From: a virus
Virus record (IMG/VR): IMGVR_UViG_3300009159_000161
Coordinates: 1-35,776 of that record
DNA length: 35,776 nucleotides
Strand: one strand, 5' to 3'
Shown: in pieces, positions 10,389 through 18,580 of the stretch
How the letters are laid out: each line of letters begins with the position of its first letter
How positions within the stretch are numbered: position 1 is the first letter of the stretch
Program-made: the position numbers and the translations under genes
The notes under the pieces: model-generated
What the model saw: the letters and a program-made list of their open reading frames with translations, nothing else
Told to the model about the DNA's origin: nothing
Databases searched by the model: none

Positions 10389-10967
10389 ATGGTTCAAGAT
10401 CTAATTAAAGCCTCTCCAGATTCAGTAGAAAACTTAACCCCAGAAGAGATGATGGGGTCTCATATATCGTTGTTTGCTCCAAATGATTTAATCTGGGTTG
10501 CGAAAGACGTTTATGATATTCAACATACGTCTTTTTATAAAACTCAAGAATGGTTAGAGAATTTACCAATAGCACATGGGACTTATATTAGTCCTAGTTC
10601 TTATAAAAATAAAGAGGGGAGAAGAAAAGTAATCAATATAGAAAAAAATAAATACGTCGTCTTAGAGCATGACGGAATGAGTAAAGACGGTGTTGCTAAA
10701 ATATTCATGGATAGTCAGAAAAAAGGAATGAAACTCGTAGCAGTAGTCGATTCAGGCAATAAATCTATTCATGGATGGATCCCAAATGATGATCGCGCAG
10801 AATATTGGAGAAAATTTTACTTAATTCATGGTTTTTGCTCGGCTTCAATGCGTCCTAGTCAGCCAGTTAGATTAGCGGGTGCTACTCGTCATTTTAAACA
10901 AGAACAGAATAAAAGTCCAACAATACAAAAGCTTTTGTATCTAGACAAATCGCTAATAAAATATTAA
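10389..10967 (+). CDS. AEP (archaeo-eukaryotic primase)-like protein without helicase
   Basis: A 192-residue protein. VVLEHDG (90-96) resembles the acidic AEP motif I, and VVDSGNKSIHGW (119-130) the S-x-H motif II. RPSQPVRLAGATRH (155-168) matches the P-x-R-L-P/A-G-x-x-R segment that follows in bacterial and phage primase-like proteins. The second motif I acid is not the canonical DxD, so catalytic activity is uncertain. Family members usually sit beside or are fused to a helicase; none is seen here. It would make primers, or be a degenerate relative. It starts 9 bp after the previous stop. Confidence 0.6.
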   Translation: MVQDLIKASPDSVENLTPEEMMGSHISLFAPNDLIWVAKDVYDIQHTSFYKTQEWLENLPIAHGTYISPSSYKNKEGRRKVINIEKNKYVVLEHDGMSKDGVAKIFMDSQKKGMKLVAVVDSGNKSIHGWIPNDDRAEYWRKFYLIHGFCSASMRPSQPVRLAGATRHFKQEQNKSPTIQKLLYLDKSLIKY

Positions 10968-10971
10968 ATAT

Positions 10972-11514
10972 ATGCTATACGAAGAGTTAAATAAACCTTC
11001 TGATTCTGCAGTCCCGAAAACCACCTCAATGGAGCATTTATATAATGCGATGGAACTTCTAATACGGTTTGCAAATAAAAATAATCTTAAGTATTATATT
11101 TGTGGTGGAACAGCCCTTGCAATTTTTAATAAAGGCATCTATAGGGATAACAACGATTTAGAAATATCCGTTGACATCAATCAAGAACAAGCCTGGATTG
11201 ATTTTTTAGAAAAAAATGGATTTGACTTTATAAAAGATGGCCCGAGCTTTCCTTTGAAAAACAAGAAAAAAGTTTTCTTATCGCAAGACGCGGTCTTAAT
11301 AGAAATGATCTTTCTCAAGGATGGGCTTATTAACGAAGACAACATTACAGTGGATATAAAAGATTTAAATATTCATATATATGAGCCTATCAAAGTGTTT
11401 TACGTTAAACTCCTTTACTCCAACAAAATAACCAAAAATATAAGAGCACAAGATAAGGCAGATTTTCTTTATTTTAAACAATATCTACTTGACTATATTG
11501 AAAAATCATCATAA
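10972..11514 (+). CDS. Nucleotidyltransferase-fold protein (ANT/AbiEii-like)
   Basis: A 180-residue protein. YYICGGTALAIFNKGIYRDN (41-60) followed by NDLEIS gives the GG-x-A...R-x(3)-D-x-E pattern of DNA polymerase beta-type nucleotidyltransferases, with acids D62 and E64 and a possible third acid E111 in VLIEMIF. The DLEI form resembles aminoglycoside adenylyltransferase-like and AbiEii-type families. Such enzymes add nucleotides to small molecules, tRNAs or proteins. In phages they may be toxins, anti-defence factors or tRNA-tail enzymes; the sequence does not decide. It is 4 bp after the primase-like gene, so they are co-transcribed. Confidence 0.65.
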   Translation: MLYEELNKPSDSAVPKTTSMEHLYNAMELLIRFANKNNLKYYICGGTALAIFNKGIYRDNNDLEISVDINQEQAWIDFLEKNGFDFIKDGPSFPLKNKKKVFLSQDAVLIEMIFLKDGLINEDNITVDIKDLNIHIYEPIKVFYVKLLYSNKITKNIRAQDKADFLYFKQYLLDYIEKSS

Positions 11515-11523
11515 TATAGACAA

Positions 11524-11847
11524 ATGGACTTTATATTTCAATTAGCCTCATGGTTGGGATTCACGTACTGCCTATTATTCATGTTTAAAGCCTTTGGCAT
11601 GAACTTTGGATTATTTGATAAGAAGCCAGACCACAGAGTTTATCTTAACAACCAAGAGATTGTTCCAGGGCCTAATACCAAAAACATATATATAGTTCAT
11701 GAGAATACTGTGACGACACAACAAATAGTAGAAAATTATGCACCTAAAAAGCTTAACAAAAGTAGCGATGTCAAATTAGTCAACTTGTTCCCTAGCAAAA
11801 AACAAGAACAAACCGAGCCAGAGCTAGACCCTAATATATTTGATTAA
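11524..11847 (+). CDS. Membrane-anchored hypothetical protein
   Basis: A 107-residue protein. MDFIFQLASWLGFTYCLLFM gives an N-terminal transmembrane segment to about residue 30. A polar tail with an acidic end (EQTEPELDPNIFD) follows. No family recognised. It sits in the same run of + strand genes, 9 bp after the nucleotidyltransferase. Confidence 0.6.
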   Translation: MDFIFQLASWLGFTYCLLFMFKAFGMNFGLFDKKPDHRVYLNNQEIVPGPNTKNIYIVHENTVTTQQIVENYAPKKLNKSSDVKLVNLFPSKKQEQTEPELDPNIFD

Positions 11848-11861
11848 TAGCATTTAGGTTT

Positions 11862-11868
11862 GTGTAAT
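11862..11868 (+). promoter_or_regulatory. Late motif GTGTAAT before gene 11876
   Basis: GTGTAAT lies 7 nt before the ATG at 11876, in a 28-bp intergenic gap. Confidence 0.5.
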
Positions 11869-11875
11869 TATATCT

Positions 11876-12334
11876 ATGGATATAACTGCACCAAATATGA
11901 TACTTGGTTGGAATAATAAAGGGTTAAAGATACCTAGAAATATAGCTGTGTCAGATAAAACATACTTCTTACCAACTTTAGATATGGTCAATAAAGAAAT
12001 ATTCCCCAAGTACTGGCAATGGCTGAAATCTTTAAAATTAACGAAATGGGTTCACAGATGGGATTGTGATAATTTTGCAGAAGCATTTCATCTATTCGCA
12101 TGTGGATACTACCAACAGCAAATAGAGTCTAATTCAGAAGGTATAGGTATAGGCATAGTCCATTACAAAGCTATTTTAAGAGCAGAAGATAACACAAGCG
12201 GTGGACACGCTATAAATACTTTGATTGTAAATGACAATAACAATTTACAAGTAGTTTTCTTAGAACCTCAAAACGGCAGAATACTAAATTTAACTCAACA
12301 AGAAAAAGATAGTATTTGGTTCCTTTATATTTAA
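11876..12334 (+). CDS. Papain-like/transglutaminase-like cysteine protease-like protein
   Basis: A 152-residue protein. RWDCDNFAEAFHLFA (61-75), GGHAINTLIV (109-118) and VVFLEPQNG (126-134) give the Cys...His...Glu/Asn order of papain-fold enzymes. C64 follows a Trp-Asp as is usual, H111 follows a GG, and E130 or N133 is the third residue. Phage proteins with this pattern are annotated as cysteine peptidases or transglutaminase-like, and some act on peptidoglycan. There is no signal peptide. Function is inferred from motifs only. Confidence 0.6.
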   Translation: MDITAPNMILGWNNKGLKIPRNIAVSDKTYFLPTLDMVNKEIFPKYWQWLKSLKLTKWVHRWDCDNFAEAFHLFACGYYQQQIESNSEGIGIGIVHYKAILRAEDNTSGGHAINTLIVNDNNNLQVVFLEPQNGRILNLTQQEKDSIWFLYI

Positions 12335-12335
12335 T

Positions 12336-13310
12336 ATGTTTAAATTATTATTAGGTTTGTCAGCTTTATTTTTAGCATCTTGTGGAGCATTCTTTTCTGT
12401 TAAAGGAATAGGATTACTATTCTCTGGTAGTTTTTGGCCAGCAATTATTATGGCCAGCAGTTTAGAGCTTGGAAAAATAATGGCAACCAGTTTTTTGTAT
12501 AGATACTGGCATAAAATCAATAAATTGATTAAAATATATTTAACATCAGCTGTTATAGTTTTGATGGGTATAACTAGCTTAGGTATATTCGGGTTTTTAA
12601 GCCAAGCTTTTTATTCAACAAAAAGTAGTATGGATTTGATTGAGTCTCAAATTAATCTATTGCAAGAAAAGAAAAATACATTAACTTCTCAAGTTCTCTC
12701 TAACACCGAAAGAATTAAATCTCTTACTGATACTCGTAAAAATCAAGAGAATAATTTAACAAAAGCTTTAGATCAGACAACGACCACCACGGTTACGAAA
12801 TCTGGCGGTCTGTTCAGTAATGATACTCAAGAAAAAGTTATAGATAAAAAATCAGTAGAATTTAAAACTCAAGCATTAAATACTGTGCAGTCTAGCATAT
12901 CCACTCTAGAGTCTAATGTAGAAAAAATTAGCCTAAGTAACGAGGAAAAAAATCAACAGATTAATTCTATTGATAATAATATTATTACGTTAAACAAACA
13001 AATGACATCTTCTGATATAGGTACTTATAAATTTATTGCTCAAGCTTTTAATACGAATATAGAGACAGTAGTAAAATATTTTATATTAATTATAGTTTTC
13101 GTTTTTGACCCGTTATCTATATGTTTGCTTTTAGCTTATAATATTGTAAATAACAAAAAATTTGAAGAAATTGAAATTACAAAAGATATCTTAAAAGAAA
13201 AGATGATAGAAAAACCAATCAAAATTATAAAAACTTTCTTAGGCCCCTTTAAAAGAGGCACTAAACAAAAGCATAACCCCGATCTCGCAGACCCAAATAT
13301 AAAAAATTAA
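12336..13310 (+). CDS. Membrane protein with central coiled coil
   Basis: A 324-residue protein. Hydrophobic segments lie at about 4-45 and 68-92. A long coiled coil of about 100-235 (QINLLQEKKNTLTSQVLSNT and similar heptads) is followed by transmembrane segments at about 245-270, where VFDPLSICLLLAYN is a motif I associate with membrane proteins of marine phages. The C terminus is basic. The coiled coil probably projects on one side of the membrane. A role in envelope remodelling or lysis is possible but unproven. Its stop overlaps the stop of the convergent minus-strand gene by 3-4 bases. Confidence 0.7.
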   Translation: MFKLLLGLSALFLASCGAFFSVKGIGLLFSGSFWPAIIMASSLELGKIMATSFLYRYWHKINKLIKIYLTSAVIVLMGITSLGIFGFLSQAFYSTKSSMDLIESQINLLQEKKNTLTSQVLSNTERIKSLTDTRKNQENNLTKALDQTTTTTVTKSGGLFSNDTQEKVIDKKSVEFKTQALNTVQSSISTLESNVEKISLSNEEKNQQINSIDNNIITLNKQMTSSDIGTYKFIAQAFNTNIETVVKYFILIIVFVFDPLSICLLLAYNIVNNKKFEEIEITKDILKEKMIEKPIKIIKTFLGPFKRGTKQKHNPDLADPNIKN

Positions 13311-13588
13311 ACTAAAGAGTAGCCTTTTTTAAATTTTAAATTTAGTTCAAAAGGATTAGTGCTTTTACGATGATCAAATCTTTTAATAAAAGATGCACCA
13401 ATCTTTGGCATTTTAGCAAAGAACATTTTATTGTTTATGTTTAATGTTATATGAGAAGGTAATACAGAAACGCTCATTAATTTACCTTTCATATTTCTTT
13501 TTATTGCTCTAGCGATTGCGCAGTTTTGAGGATTTGCCATTTCTCCTTCAAATATATTTTGTTGTGTTATTTTTATGGTTCTATTCAT
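13307..13588 (-). CDS. Hypothetical protein of the minus-strand island, 93 residues
   Basis: Begins MNRTIKITQQNIFEGEMANP. NCAIARAIKRNMKG has a pattern seen in small phage proteins I cannot name. Basic and probably beta-rich. It overlaps the end of the upstream minus-strand gene by 4 bp, so the two are co-transcribed and coupled. It is one of only two minus-strand genes in the late module. Confidence 0.65.
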   Translation of the reverse strand: MNRTIKITQQNIFEGEMANPQNCAIARAIKRNMKGKLMSVSVLPSHITLNINNKMFFAKMPKIGASFIKRFDHRKSTNPFELNLKFKKGYSLV

Positions 13589-14280
13589 TTTATTTCCTGT
13601 ATTTTGTAATCATAATTATCGCTATCTTCAGTAACCCATTTGGGGCTATTTTCAGCTGTATAAATATGAGAGTTTATTTTTCTTTGCAACAATAATTCAT
13701 TTGTTTTAGTTGCGAAGCTTGGATCGAATACTTTGATTCTGTTGTTGGGTTGTATTGCGAAATTACCATTGTCCAGTTTTATAACATGACCAGCTTTATG
13801 TTGGTCTGGCTTTTGACTAAATCCAAAATTTAATTCATTATAATCACTATGCGCCCAATCAAAAGTAAATAAATAGCGACCAGTGTACTCTTGCCCAGTT
13901 CGGCCAGTGTATTTAACTATTTTATTTTCTAATAAGTAAAAAGTTGTTACAGCAATATGATAACTAAAACTATCCCATAATTCTAATTCGTCTAATTCCA
14001 TATCTGGCGCGTCTTCTTTAGAACAGAATGCACTTATGGGAGCATGCCACCAAATCCCTCCGTCTTCCATAAGAAAATTAAAAAGAGGGACTTGGCTAGG
14101 AAGACTTGTGACACCGAAAATTAAACATTTATATTTTTTATCAAAACTATCTTCTTGATTTCTTAAATAATTCCCTCTTACAAAGGCTTCGATTGGAGGA
14201 ATATTTGCATTTAAGTACGCCACGGTTCTTTTATTTACACTTAATTCAAAATATAGTGTAAACCATTGTGGAAACCTCAT
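13585..14280 (-). CDS. Hypothetical protein of the minus-strand island, 231 residues
   Basis: Begins MRFPQWFTLYFELSVNKRTV. Motifs include EDGGIWWHAPISAF, TGRTGQEYTGRYLFTFDWAH and NGNFAIQPNNRIKVFDPSF, which I associate with uncharacterised cyanophage and marine-phage proteins. Soluble, no signal peptide. The ATG is placed at 14280 because the only earlier candidate is a TTG at 14316, deep in phoH. Its start codon then overlaps the phoH start codon on the other strand (CATG 14278-14281), so the two genes begin head to head. Function unknown. Confidence 0.65.
   Translation of the reverse strand: MRFPQWFTLYFELSVNKRTVAYLNANIPPIEAFVRGNYLRNQEDSFDKKYKCLIFGVTSLPSQVPLFNFLMEDGGIWWHAPISAFCSKEDAPDMELDELELWDSFSYHIAVTTFYLLENKIVKYTGRTGQEYTGRYLFTFDWAHSDYNELNFGFSQKPDQHKAGHVIKLDNGNFAIQPNNRIKVFDPSFATKTNELLLQRKINSHIYTAENSPKWVTEDSDNYDYKIQEIK
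14256..14261 (+). promoter_or_regulatory. Variant late motif GTGTAA before phoH
   Basis: AGTGTAAA, one base short of the full late motif, lies 17 nt before the phoH ATG, within the minus-strand gene. Weak support. Confidence 0.3.
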
Positions 14281-15004
14281 GTCTAAAAAACATCGAAAAG
14301 AACGAAAAGAGGACAAATCGCCAGTAGTTCCTCAAAGAGATAAAATTCAACAACCCTTGAATATTAGGGATCTCAATTGGACAGAAAACCAAAAGAAGTT
14401 TATTCAAATCTTACAAGATAAATCTACTAAGATGATGTTCTGTAAAGGACCAGCAGGAACAGCCAAAAGCTTGTTAAGCGTTTATTGTGCTCTTCATGCA
14501 ATTAATAACAAGAAGGTAGGAGAGATATTTTATATTCGTAACCCTGTGGAAAGTAGCACTCATAATCTAGGATTTCTTAAAGGTGACCTTCATGAAAAAT
14601 TAGATCCATATCTACAGCCTTTAATGGACAAACTCCATGAACTATTACCTAAAGGACAAGCAGAATTATTATTAAAGCAAGAAAGAGTCAAAGGACTTCC
14701 ATTGGGATTCCTAAGAGGGCTCAGTATTAACGCTAGTTATATTATTTGCGATGAAGCTCAAAATTTAAGTATTCATGACCTTTTATTAGTTAGTACTAGG
14801 ATGGGCAAGTTTAGTAAATTAATATTTATTGGAGATATTCGTCAATCAGATATTAAGAATAGCGGATTCGAAAGAATATATAAACTATTTGATGACGAAA
14901 AAAGTAAAAACAAAGGTATTATTACTTTTAAATTTGGAACAGAAGATATTATGAGAAATGATATCTTAGCTTATATTATTGAGAAATTTGAGGAATTACA
15001 TTAA
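14279..15004 (+). CDS. phoH: PhoH-like P-loop ATPase
   Basis: A 241-residue protein. A basic N-terminal tail of about 30 residues precedes the domain. GPAGTAKS (57-64) is the Walker A motif and IICDEAQN (155-162) Walker B. FIGDIRQSD follows, as in PhoH proteins, where it is written hxGDxxQxD. PhoH is a widely conserved ATPase, possibly RNA-related, common in phages of aquatic bacteria and often used as a phage marker gene; its role in infection is unclear. Length is normal for phage versions. Confidence 0.92.
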   Translation: MSKKHRKERKEDKSPVVPQRDKIQQPLNIRDLNWTENQKKFIQILQDKSTKMMFCKGPAGTAKSLLSVYCALHAINNKKVGEIFYIRNPVESSTHNLGFLKGDLHEKLDPYLQPLMDKLHELLPKGQAELLLKQERVKGLPLGFLRGLSINASYIICDEAQNLSIHDLLLVSTRMGKFSKLIFIGDIRQSDIKNSGFERIYKLFDDEKSKNKGIITFKFGTEDIMRNDILAYIIEKFEELH

Positions 15005-15010
15005 TTTAAT

Positions 15011-15017
15011 GTGTAAT
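15011..15017 (+). promoter_or_regulatory. Late motif GTGTAAT before gene 15028
   Basis: GTGTAAT 10 nt before the ATG at 15028, just after the phoH stop. Confidence 0.5.
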
Positions 15018-15027
15018 CATATTTAAT

Positions 15028-15366
15028 ATGTCTAACATCACAACAGATCCTACTGAAAAAAGATTAAATTTAGTTTATGATGCCACTCCATTAGACACAA
15101 TATCTAATTTTACAGTAAGCGGAACAAACGGCACAGTTTTAGAAGCAAATGCTAATCGTGAAGAACTTTATATTCAAAATTTATCAACATCTCATCTTCA
15201 TGTAAAATATGGAGCTTCTGCTGCTGGTAATTCATTTAATTTTGTTCTAGCATCAAGTACTGCTTCTGGAGGTGGTGATGGCGGAAGTTTAAGTGATCTT
15301 AATTATACAGGAGTAGTTAGTGTTAGTGGAGTGAGCCCAAATTATATTTGCTGGGAAAGAAGTTAA
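15028..15366 (+). CDS. Small phage virion-type protein
   Basis: A 112-residue protein. NANREELYIQNLSTSHLHVK and YGASAAGNSF followed by GDGGSLSDLNYTGVVSVSG form a small all-beta pattern seen in phage proteins next to fibre and neck genes. It is Ser/Gly/Thr-rich with no cysteines but one at the end. It is probably part of, or attached to, the virion. The start follows a late motif. Confidence 0.6.
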   Translation: MSNITTDPTEKRLNLVYDATPLDTISNFTVSGTNGTVLEANANREELYIQNLSTSHLHVKYGASAAGNSFNFVLASSTASGGGDGGSLSDLNYTGVVSVSGVSPNYICWERS

Positions 15367-15381
15367 TTTTTTTCTGACTAT

Positions 15382-16281
15382 ATGATAGTCAAAAATCCAT
15401 ACTCTACAGCTTTTGGTAATAATAAACGCGGAGTTATTGTAAAAAATCCTAAAAGAAAAATAATTAACAATGGGCCACCTCCCCCATCCGAACCAGAAAA
15501 TAGCAATGTAGCATGTTTAACTTTAGCAGCTGGATTATATAAGAAAAAATATGAAGGTTATTTTTATGAAAATGATGACTTTTTTAATACTAGATTAGTA
15601 AGCGAATTTATTGATGACTATAACACTGCAAATTATATAATAAGTAACGTTGGAAGTACAACTGAGCAAGATTGGTATAATTGGGGATTTTTTCCACAAC
15701 CCCAATATGATACACCAGAAGCTATAGGTTCGCCATTTCCATCGATAGGTAAAGGCGTTACTTTTTTTGGTTTTGGTTTTATCCAGAACCCAGGAACTGC
15801 AAGCGTAAGTCCTGTTGTTGTGTCTGAGGAAGTTACTTCTCAGATTGATGATAATTATTCTTCAGCTCAAGGACAAAATAATAAAAGTCTTATTATCAAA
15901 GGCTACTTTAAGCCTACAGTAAATGGAGTGTACAAATTTAGATTATACTCAGATGACGGTAGCTACCTATGGTTTGGAACTAATGCTCTTGACGGAAATA
16001 GAAGTATTACTAGGGATGGGAATGGTAATGTAACTGCTACTAACGCTGTAGTATCTCTACCTGGACTTCATGGGCCTTATCACACAGATCCACCTGGTAC
16101 ATTCACAATGGTTGCAAACTCTTATTATCCATTAACAGTTGAATTTGGTAATGGACCCGCAGGCGAAGGAGTTTTAATCTTTGATTATATGCCTCCAGGA
16201 TCAGACACATTCACTTCAGATTTATCTGGTAAATTATTTTATGATACTGTTAGCAAAGGTCATAGAGTATGCCCCGCATAA
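15382..16281 (+). CDS. Adhesin with GLEYA/PA14-type lectin domain
   Basis: A 299-residue protein. After a low-complexity N terminus (to about 45), the region of about 160-285 carries GYFKPTVNGVYKFRLYSDDG (173-192), SYLWFG and YYPLTVEFGNGPAGEGVLIF. These match the core of PA14/GLEYA beta-barrel domains, including the Asp-Asp pair that binds Ca2+ and sugar in yeast adhesins. It lacks a signal peptide, as expected for a virion protein. A role in binding host surface glycans is the likely job; the ligand is unknown. Confidence 0.75.
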   Translation: MIVKNPYSTAFGNNKRGVIVKNPKRKIINNGPPPPSEPENSNVACLTLAAGLYKKKYEGYFYENDDFFNTRLVSEFIDDYNTANYIISNVGSTTEQDWYNWGFFPQPQYDTPEAIGSPFPSIGKGVTFFGFGFIQNPGTASVSPVVVSEEVTSQIDDNYSSAQGQNNKSLIIKGYFKPTVNGVYKFRLYSDDGSYLWFGTNALDGNRSITRDGNGNVTATNAVVSLPGLHGPYHTDPPGTFTMVANSYYPLTVEFGNGPAGEGVLIFDYMPPGSDTFTSDLSGKLFYDTVSKGHRVCPA

Positions 16282-16353
16282 ATACGATATATCGTTATTT
16301 TAAATTAAATTTAAATATTTAGAATATACTCTTCATTTAGCATATAATATTAT

Positions 16354-16788
16354 ATGTTAAAAATTTATTGTTCTGAATGTGGTTCGCCAACTGAATATTC
16401 CCTAAGTAAGCCTAAATTTTGCACAAATTGTGGAAATTCATTTTCAGGCGTTAAAAAAGAAGAAAAAGTAGCTTTACCAGTGCAAATGCAAAAACCAACT
16501 ATAACCAAAGCGAAAAGGCCAAATATTGAACCAGAAGATTACGAGGATGATGATACTGAAATCACAGAAGTAAATGAAGTGCCAGATATTGATAATTTAG
16601 ATTTCGATATTAATATTCAACGAGATGTTGTTGAAAAAATAGGAGATATCGTCGGTTCGTCCAACCAACAAAATACTTTAAGACAAAATCGGTCCAAAAT
16701 AGTAATTAATAAAAAAGAACAACTAGAAAGCCTACGTAAAGAAGGCTCTGCATTAAAACCAAAAAGTCGAAATCGTAAGAAGCAATAG
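16354..16788 (+). CDS. Zinc-ribbon protein with acidic linker
   Basis: A 144-residue protein. CSECGSPTEYSLSKPKFC plus TNCG gives a CxxC-x13-CxxC zinc ribbon (C6, C9, C23, C26). An acidic stretch (EPEDYEDDDTEITEVNEV) and a basic C terminus (RNRKKQ) follow. Zinc ribbons of this kind bind DNA, RNA or RNA polymerase. Its position just before the sigma-like gene makes a transcription role plausible. TATAAT lies 5 nt before the ATG, and a perfect palindrome ACGATATATCGT is at 16284-16295 upstream. Confidence 0.7.
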   Translation: MLKIYCSECGSPTEYSLSKPKFCTNCGNSFSGVKKEEKVALPVQMQKPTITKAKRPNIEPEDYEDDDTEITEVNEVPDIDNLDFDINIQRDVVEKIGDIVGSSNQQNTLRQNRSKIVINKKEQLESLRKEGSALKPKSRNRKKQ

Positions 16789-16805
16789 TCTTTTTAAATA
16801 ATAAA

Positions 16806-17489
16806 ATGCCTAATCAAAAACTCAATTTTGAAGGATGTATAGCTCAAATAGACAATGAAATCTTTAAAAGGAGAAATAAATGGAACCTGACAGCCATATC
16901 TTGGATGGATTTTTCAGATGTTTCTCAAATTTTAAGAATTCATATTTACAAAAAATGGCATTTATATAATCAAACTAAACCATTAGCTCCATGGGTTAAT
17001 CGTATCATAAGTAACCAAATTAAAAATTTAATACGCAATACTTATAGCAATTATGCAAGACCATGTTTAAAATGTGCCGCAGCAGAAAGCGACGATGGCT
17101 GTAGTATTTACGGAAAACAATGTGTGGATTGTCCACTATACGCAAATTGGGTGAAAAGCAAAAAGAATGCTCACGATACCAAGCTGCCTGTAGCGATGGA
17201 GAATCATTTGAACGAAGTATATGATATAAAAAATGATACAGTTGATTTAGAAAAAACAGCAGAAAACATTCATTTTAAAATGCAAAAGATTTTAAAACCA
17301 ATAGAATGGAAAATTTATACATACTTATATATTGAACATAAAAACGAAGAGCAGGTTGCTAAATTAATGGGATATAGAACCACAGAGAAAAATAGAGCAG
17401 CTGGATATAAGCAAATTAAGAATTTAAAAAAATCAATTATGATTAAAGTTAAAAAACATCTTTATAACGGAGATATTGATATTATATGA
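16806..17489 (+). CDS. Divergent sigma-70-like factor with Cys-rich insert
   Basis: A 227-residue protein. MDFSDVSQILRIHIYKKWHL (34-53) and APWVNRIISNQIKNLIRN (61-78) match sigma region 2. A cluster of cysteines (87, 90, 99, 106, 109) in RPCLKCAAAE...CVDCPLY suggests a zinc-binding insert, which normal sigma factors lack. EEQVAKLMGYRTTEKNRA and the following basic helices near 187-220 look like the region 4 helix-turn-helix. A virus-encoded sigma factor for late genes is the likely role, and it may recognise the GTGTAAT motif. The match is by pattern only. Confidence 0.65.
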   Translation: MPNQKLNFEGCIAQIDNEIFKRRNKWNLTAISWMDFSDVSQILRIHIYKKWHLYNQTKPLAPWVNRIISNQIKNLIRNTYSNYARPCLKCAAAESDDGCSIYGKQCVDCPLYANWVKSKKNAHDTKLPVAMENHLNEVYDIKNDTVDLEKTAENIHFKMQKILKPIEWKIYTYLYIEHKNEEQVAKLMGYRTTEKNRAAGYKQIKNLKKSIMIKVKKHLYNGDIDII

Positions 17490-18580
17490 GCGAAGATATT
17501 TTAATTTTAACAGAAGAGCAACAATTGGTTTTATTAAAAGAATGGAATGATCGCGTAGATGATCCACCCTCGTTAGCCGAACTAGTTAAACTTGCTTTTA
17601 ACAGAGAAGATCTGGACGGCAGAAGCAAAGAGGGAAAAGCAGTCAAACAATTTTTAGCTTCTAGACAAATTAAACCTAGAAAAAGTCATGAATACGAAGC
17701 CAAAGGTATTTTAGAATTATCTAGTGAACAAAAAGAGTATATTAGCAATAATTGCAATGCTATGACTGGATTGGAAATGGCAAAAATATTATTTAAAGAT
17801 GAAACTCTAACAAACCTTTGCCAAGAAAGCAGAAGCGTTTTAGAGTACATGAAAAGCATACCCACAAATATAAAATATAATAACGCCGAAAATGAAGAAG
17901 CCTCGACTGGAGATTATAAACCTCCGCGCAGCGAAGAAAGAATGATAGCTAAGATTAATAAATATGTTTTAGATGGAATAGATAAAAGCAAAATCACTCA
18001 TGGTCAAAAAAGAGAAGTTGCTGCGGTAATAAGTTACATGAATACTCATAGGTTCATACATCAAATTAATATTTATGATAACGAGAACGACCGCGAACTT
18101 TTTGAGAGTAGTTTTGTAAGATATACTTATAATAAAGGTGATTTAACGCAAGAAGAGGTAGATCAATATATAGTGCTCTGCACAGAAGTCCTTATTTCTT
18201 CTAGTATTCAACAAACTATTAGCGTATTGCAAAATCAAATAGATTTATCATTGCAAGATGATGGTAAGATTCCTATGGCTCTAGTTGAAGCAAGCAACAC
18301 AGCTAGAAAAGAATACAATGATTGCGTAAATAGACAACAAAAATTAAACAATGATTTAAAAGTTAAAAGAAGCGAAAAATTAAGCAAGCAAGTCAAGGAA
18401 ACTGCTTCAATTATTAATCTTGTGCAGATGTGGAAAGAAGAGGAGAATAGAACTAAGCTTATTAAAATGGCAGATCTTAGAAAAAAGAGTTTAGAAAAAG
18501 AAATAGATCGGCTTTCATCTATGGAAGAAATAAAATGTAAGATATTAGGAATCTCTAGAGATGAGATTTTAAATGGATGA
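17486..18580 (+). CDS. Possible small terminase or packaging-linked protein
   Basis: A 364-residue, charged, mainly helical protein overlapping the sigma-like gene by 4 bp. Near the N terminus, PPSLAELVKLAFNREDLDGR (27-46) is followed about 65 residues later by TGLEMAKILFKDETLTNLCQ. Both read like two related helix-turn-helix repeats. A long helical tail follows (coiled coil at about 265-345). Immediately preceding the nuclease and TerL genes suggests a packaging role such as DNA recognition, but no family match is certain. An unrelated phage protein is also possible. Confidence 0.45.
   Translation: MSEDILILTEEQQLVLLKEWNDRVDDPPSLAELVKLAFNREDLDGRSKEGKAVKQFLASRQIKPRKSHEYEAKGILELSSEQKEYISNNCNAMTGLEMAKILFKDETLTNLCQESRSVLEYMKSIPTNIKYNNAENEEASTGDYKPPRSEERMIAKINKYVLDGIDKSKITHGQKREVAAVISYMNTHRFIHQINIYDNENDRELFESSFVRYTYNKGDLTQEEVDQYIVLCTEVLISSSIQQTISVLQNQIDLSLQDDGKIPMALVEASNTARKEYNDCVNRQQKLNNDLKVKRSEKLSKQVKETASIINLVQMWKEEENRTKLIKMADLRKKSLEKEIDRLSSMEEIKCKILGISRDEILNG

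Noticed and set aside
14281-14316. Longer N terminus for the minus-strand gene ending at 13585, using a TTG at 14316
   Set aside because: The added residues are Ser/Arg/Phe-rich, run antisense to the phoH N terminus and lack a Shine-Dalgarno site. The ATG at 14280 was preferred.
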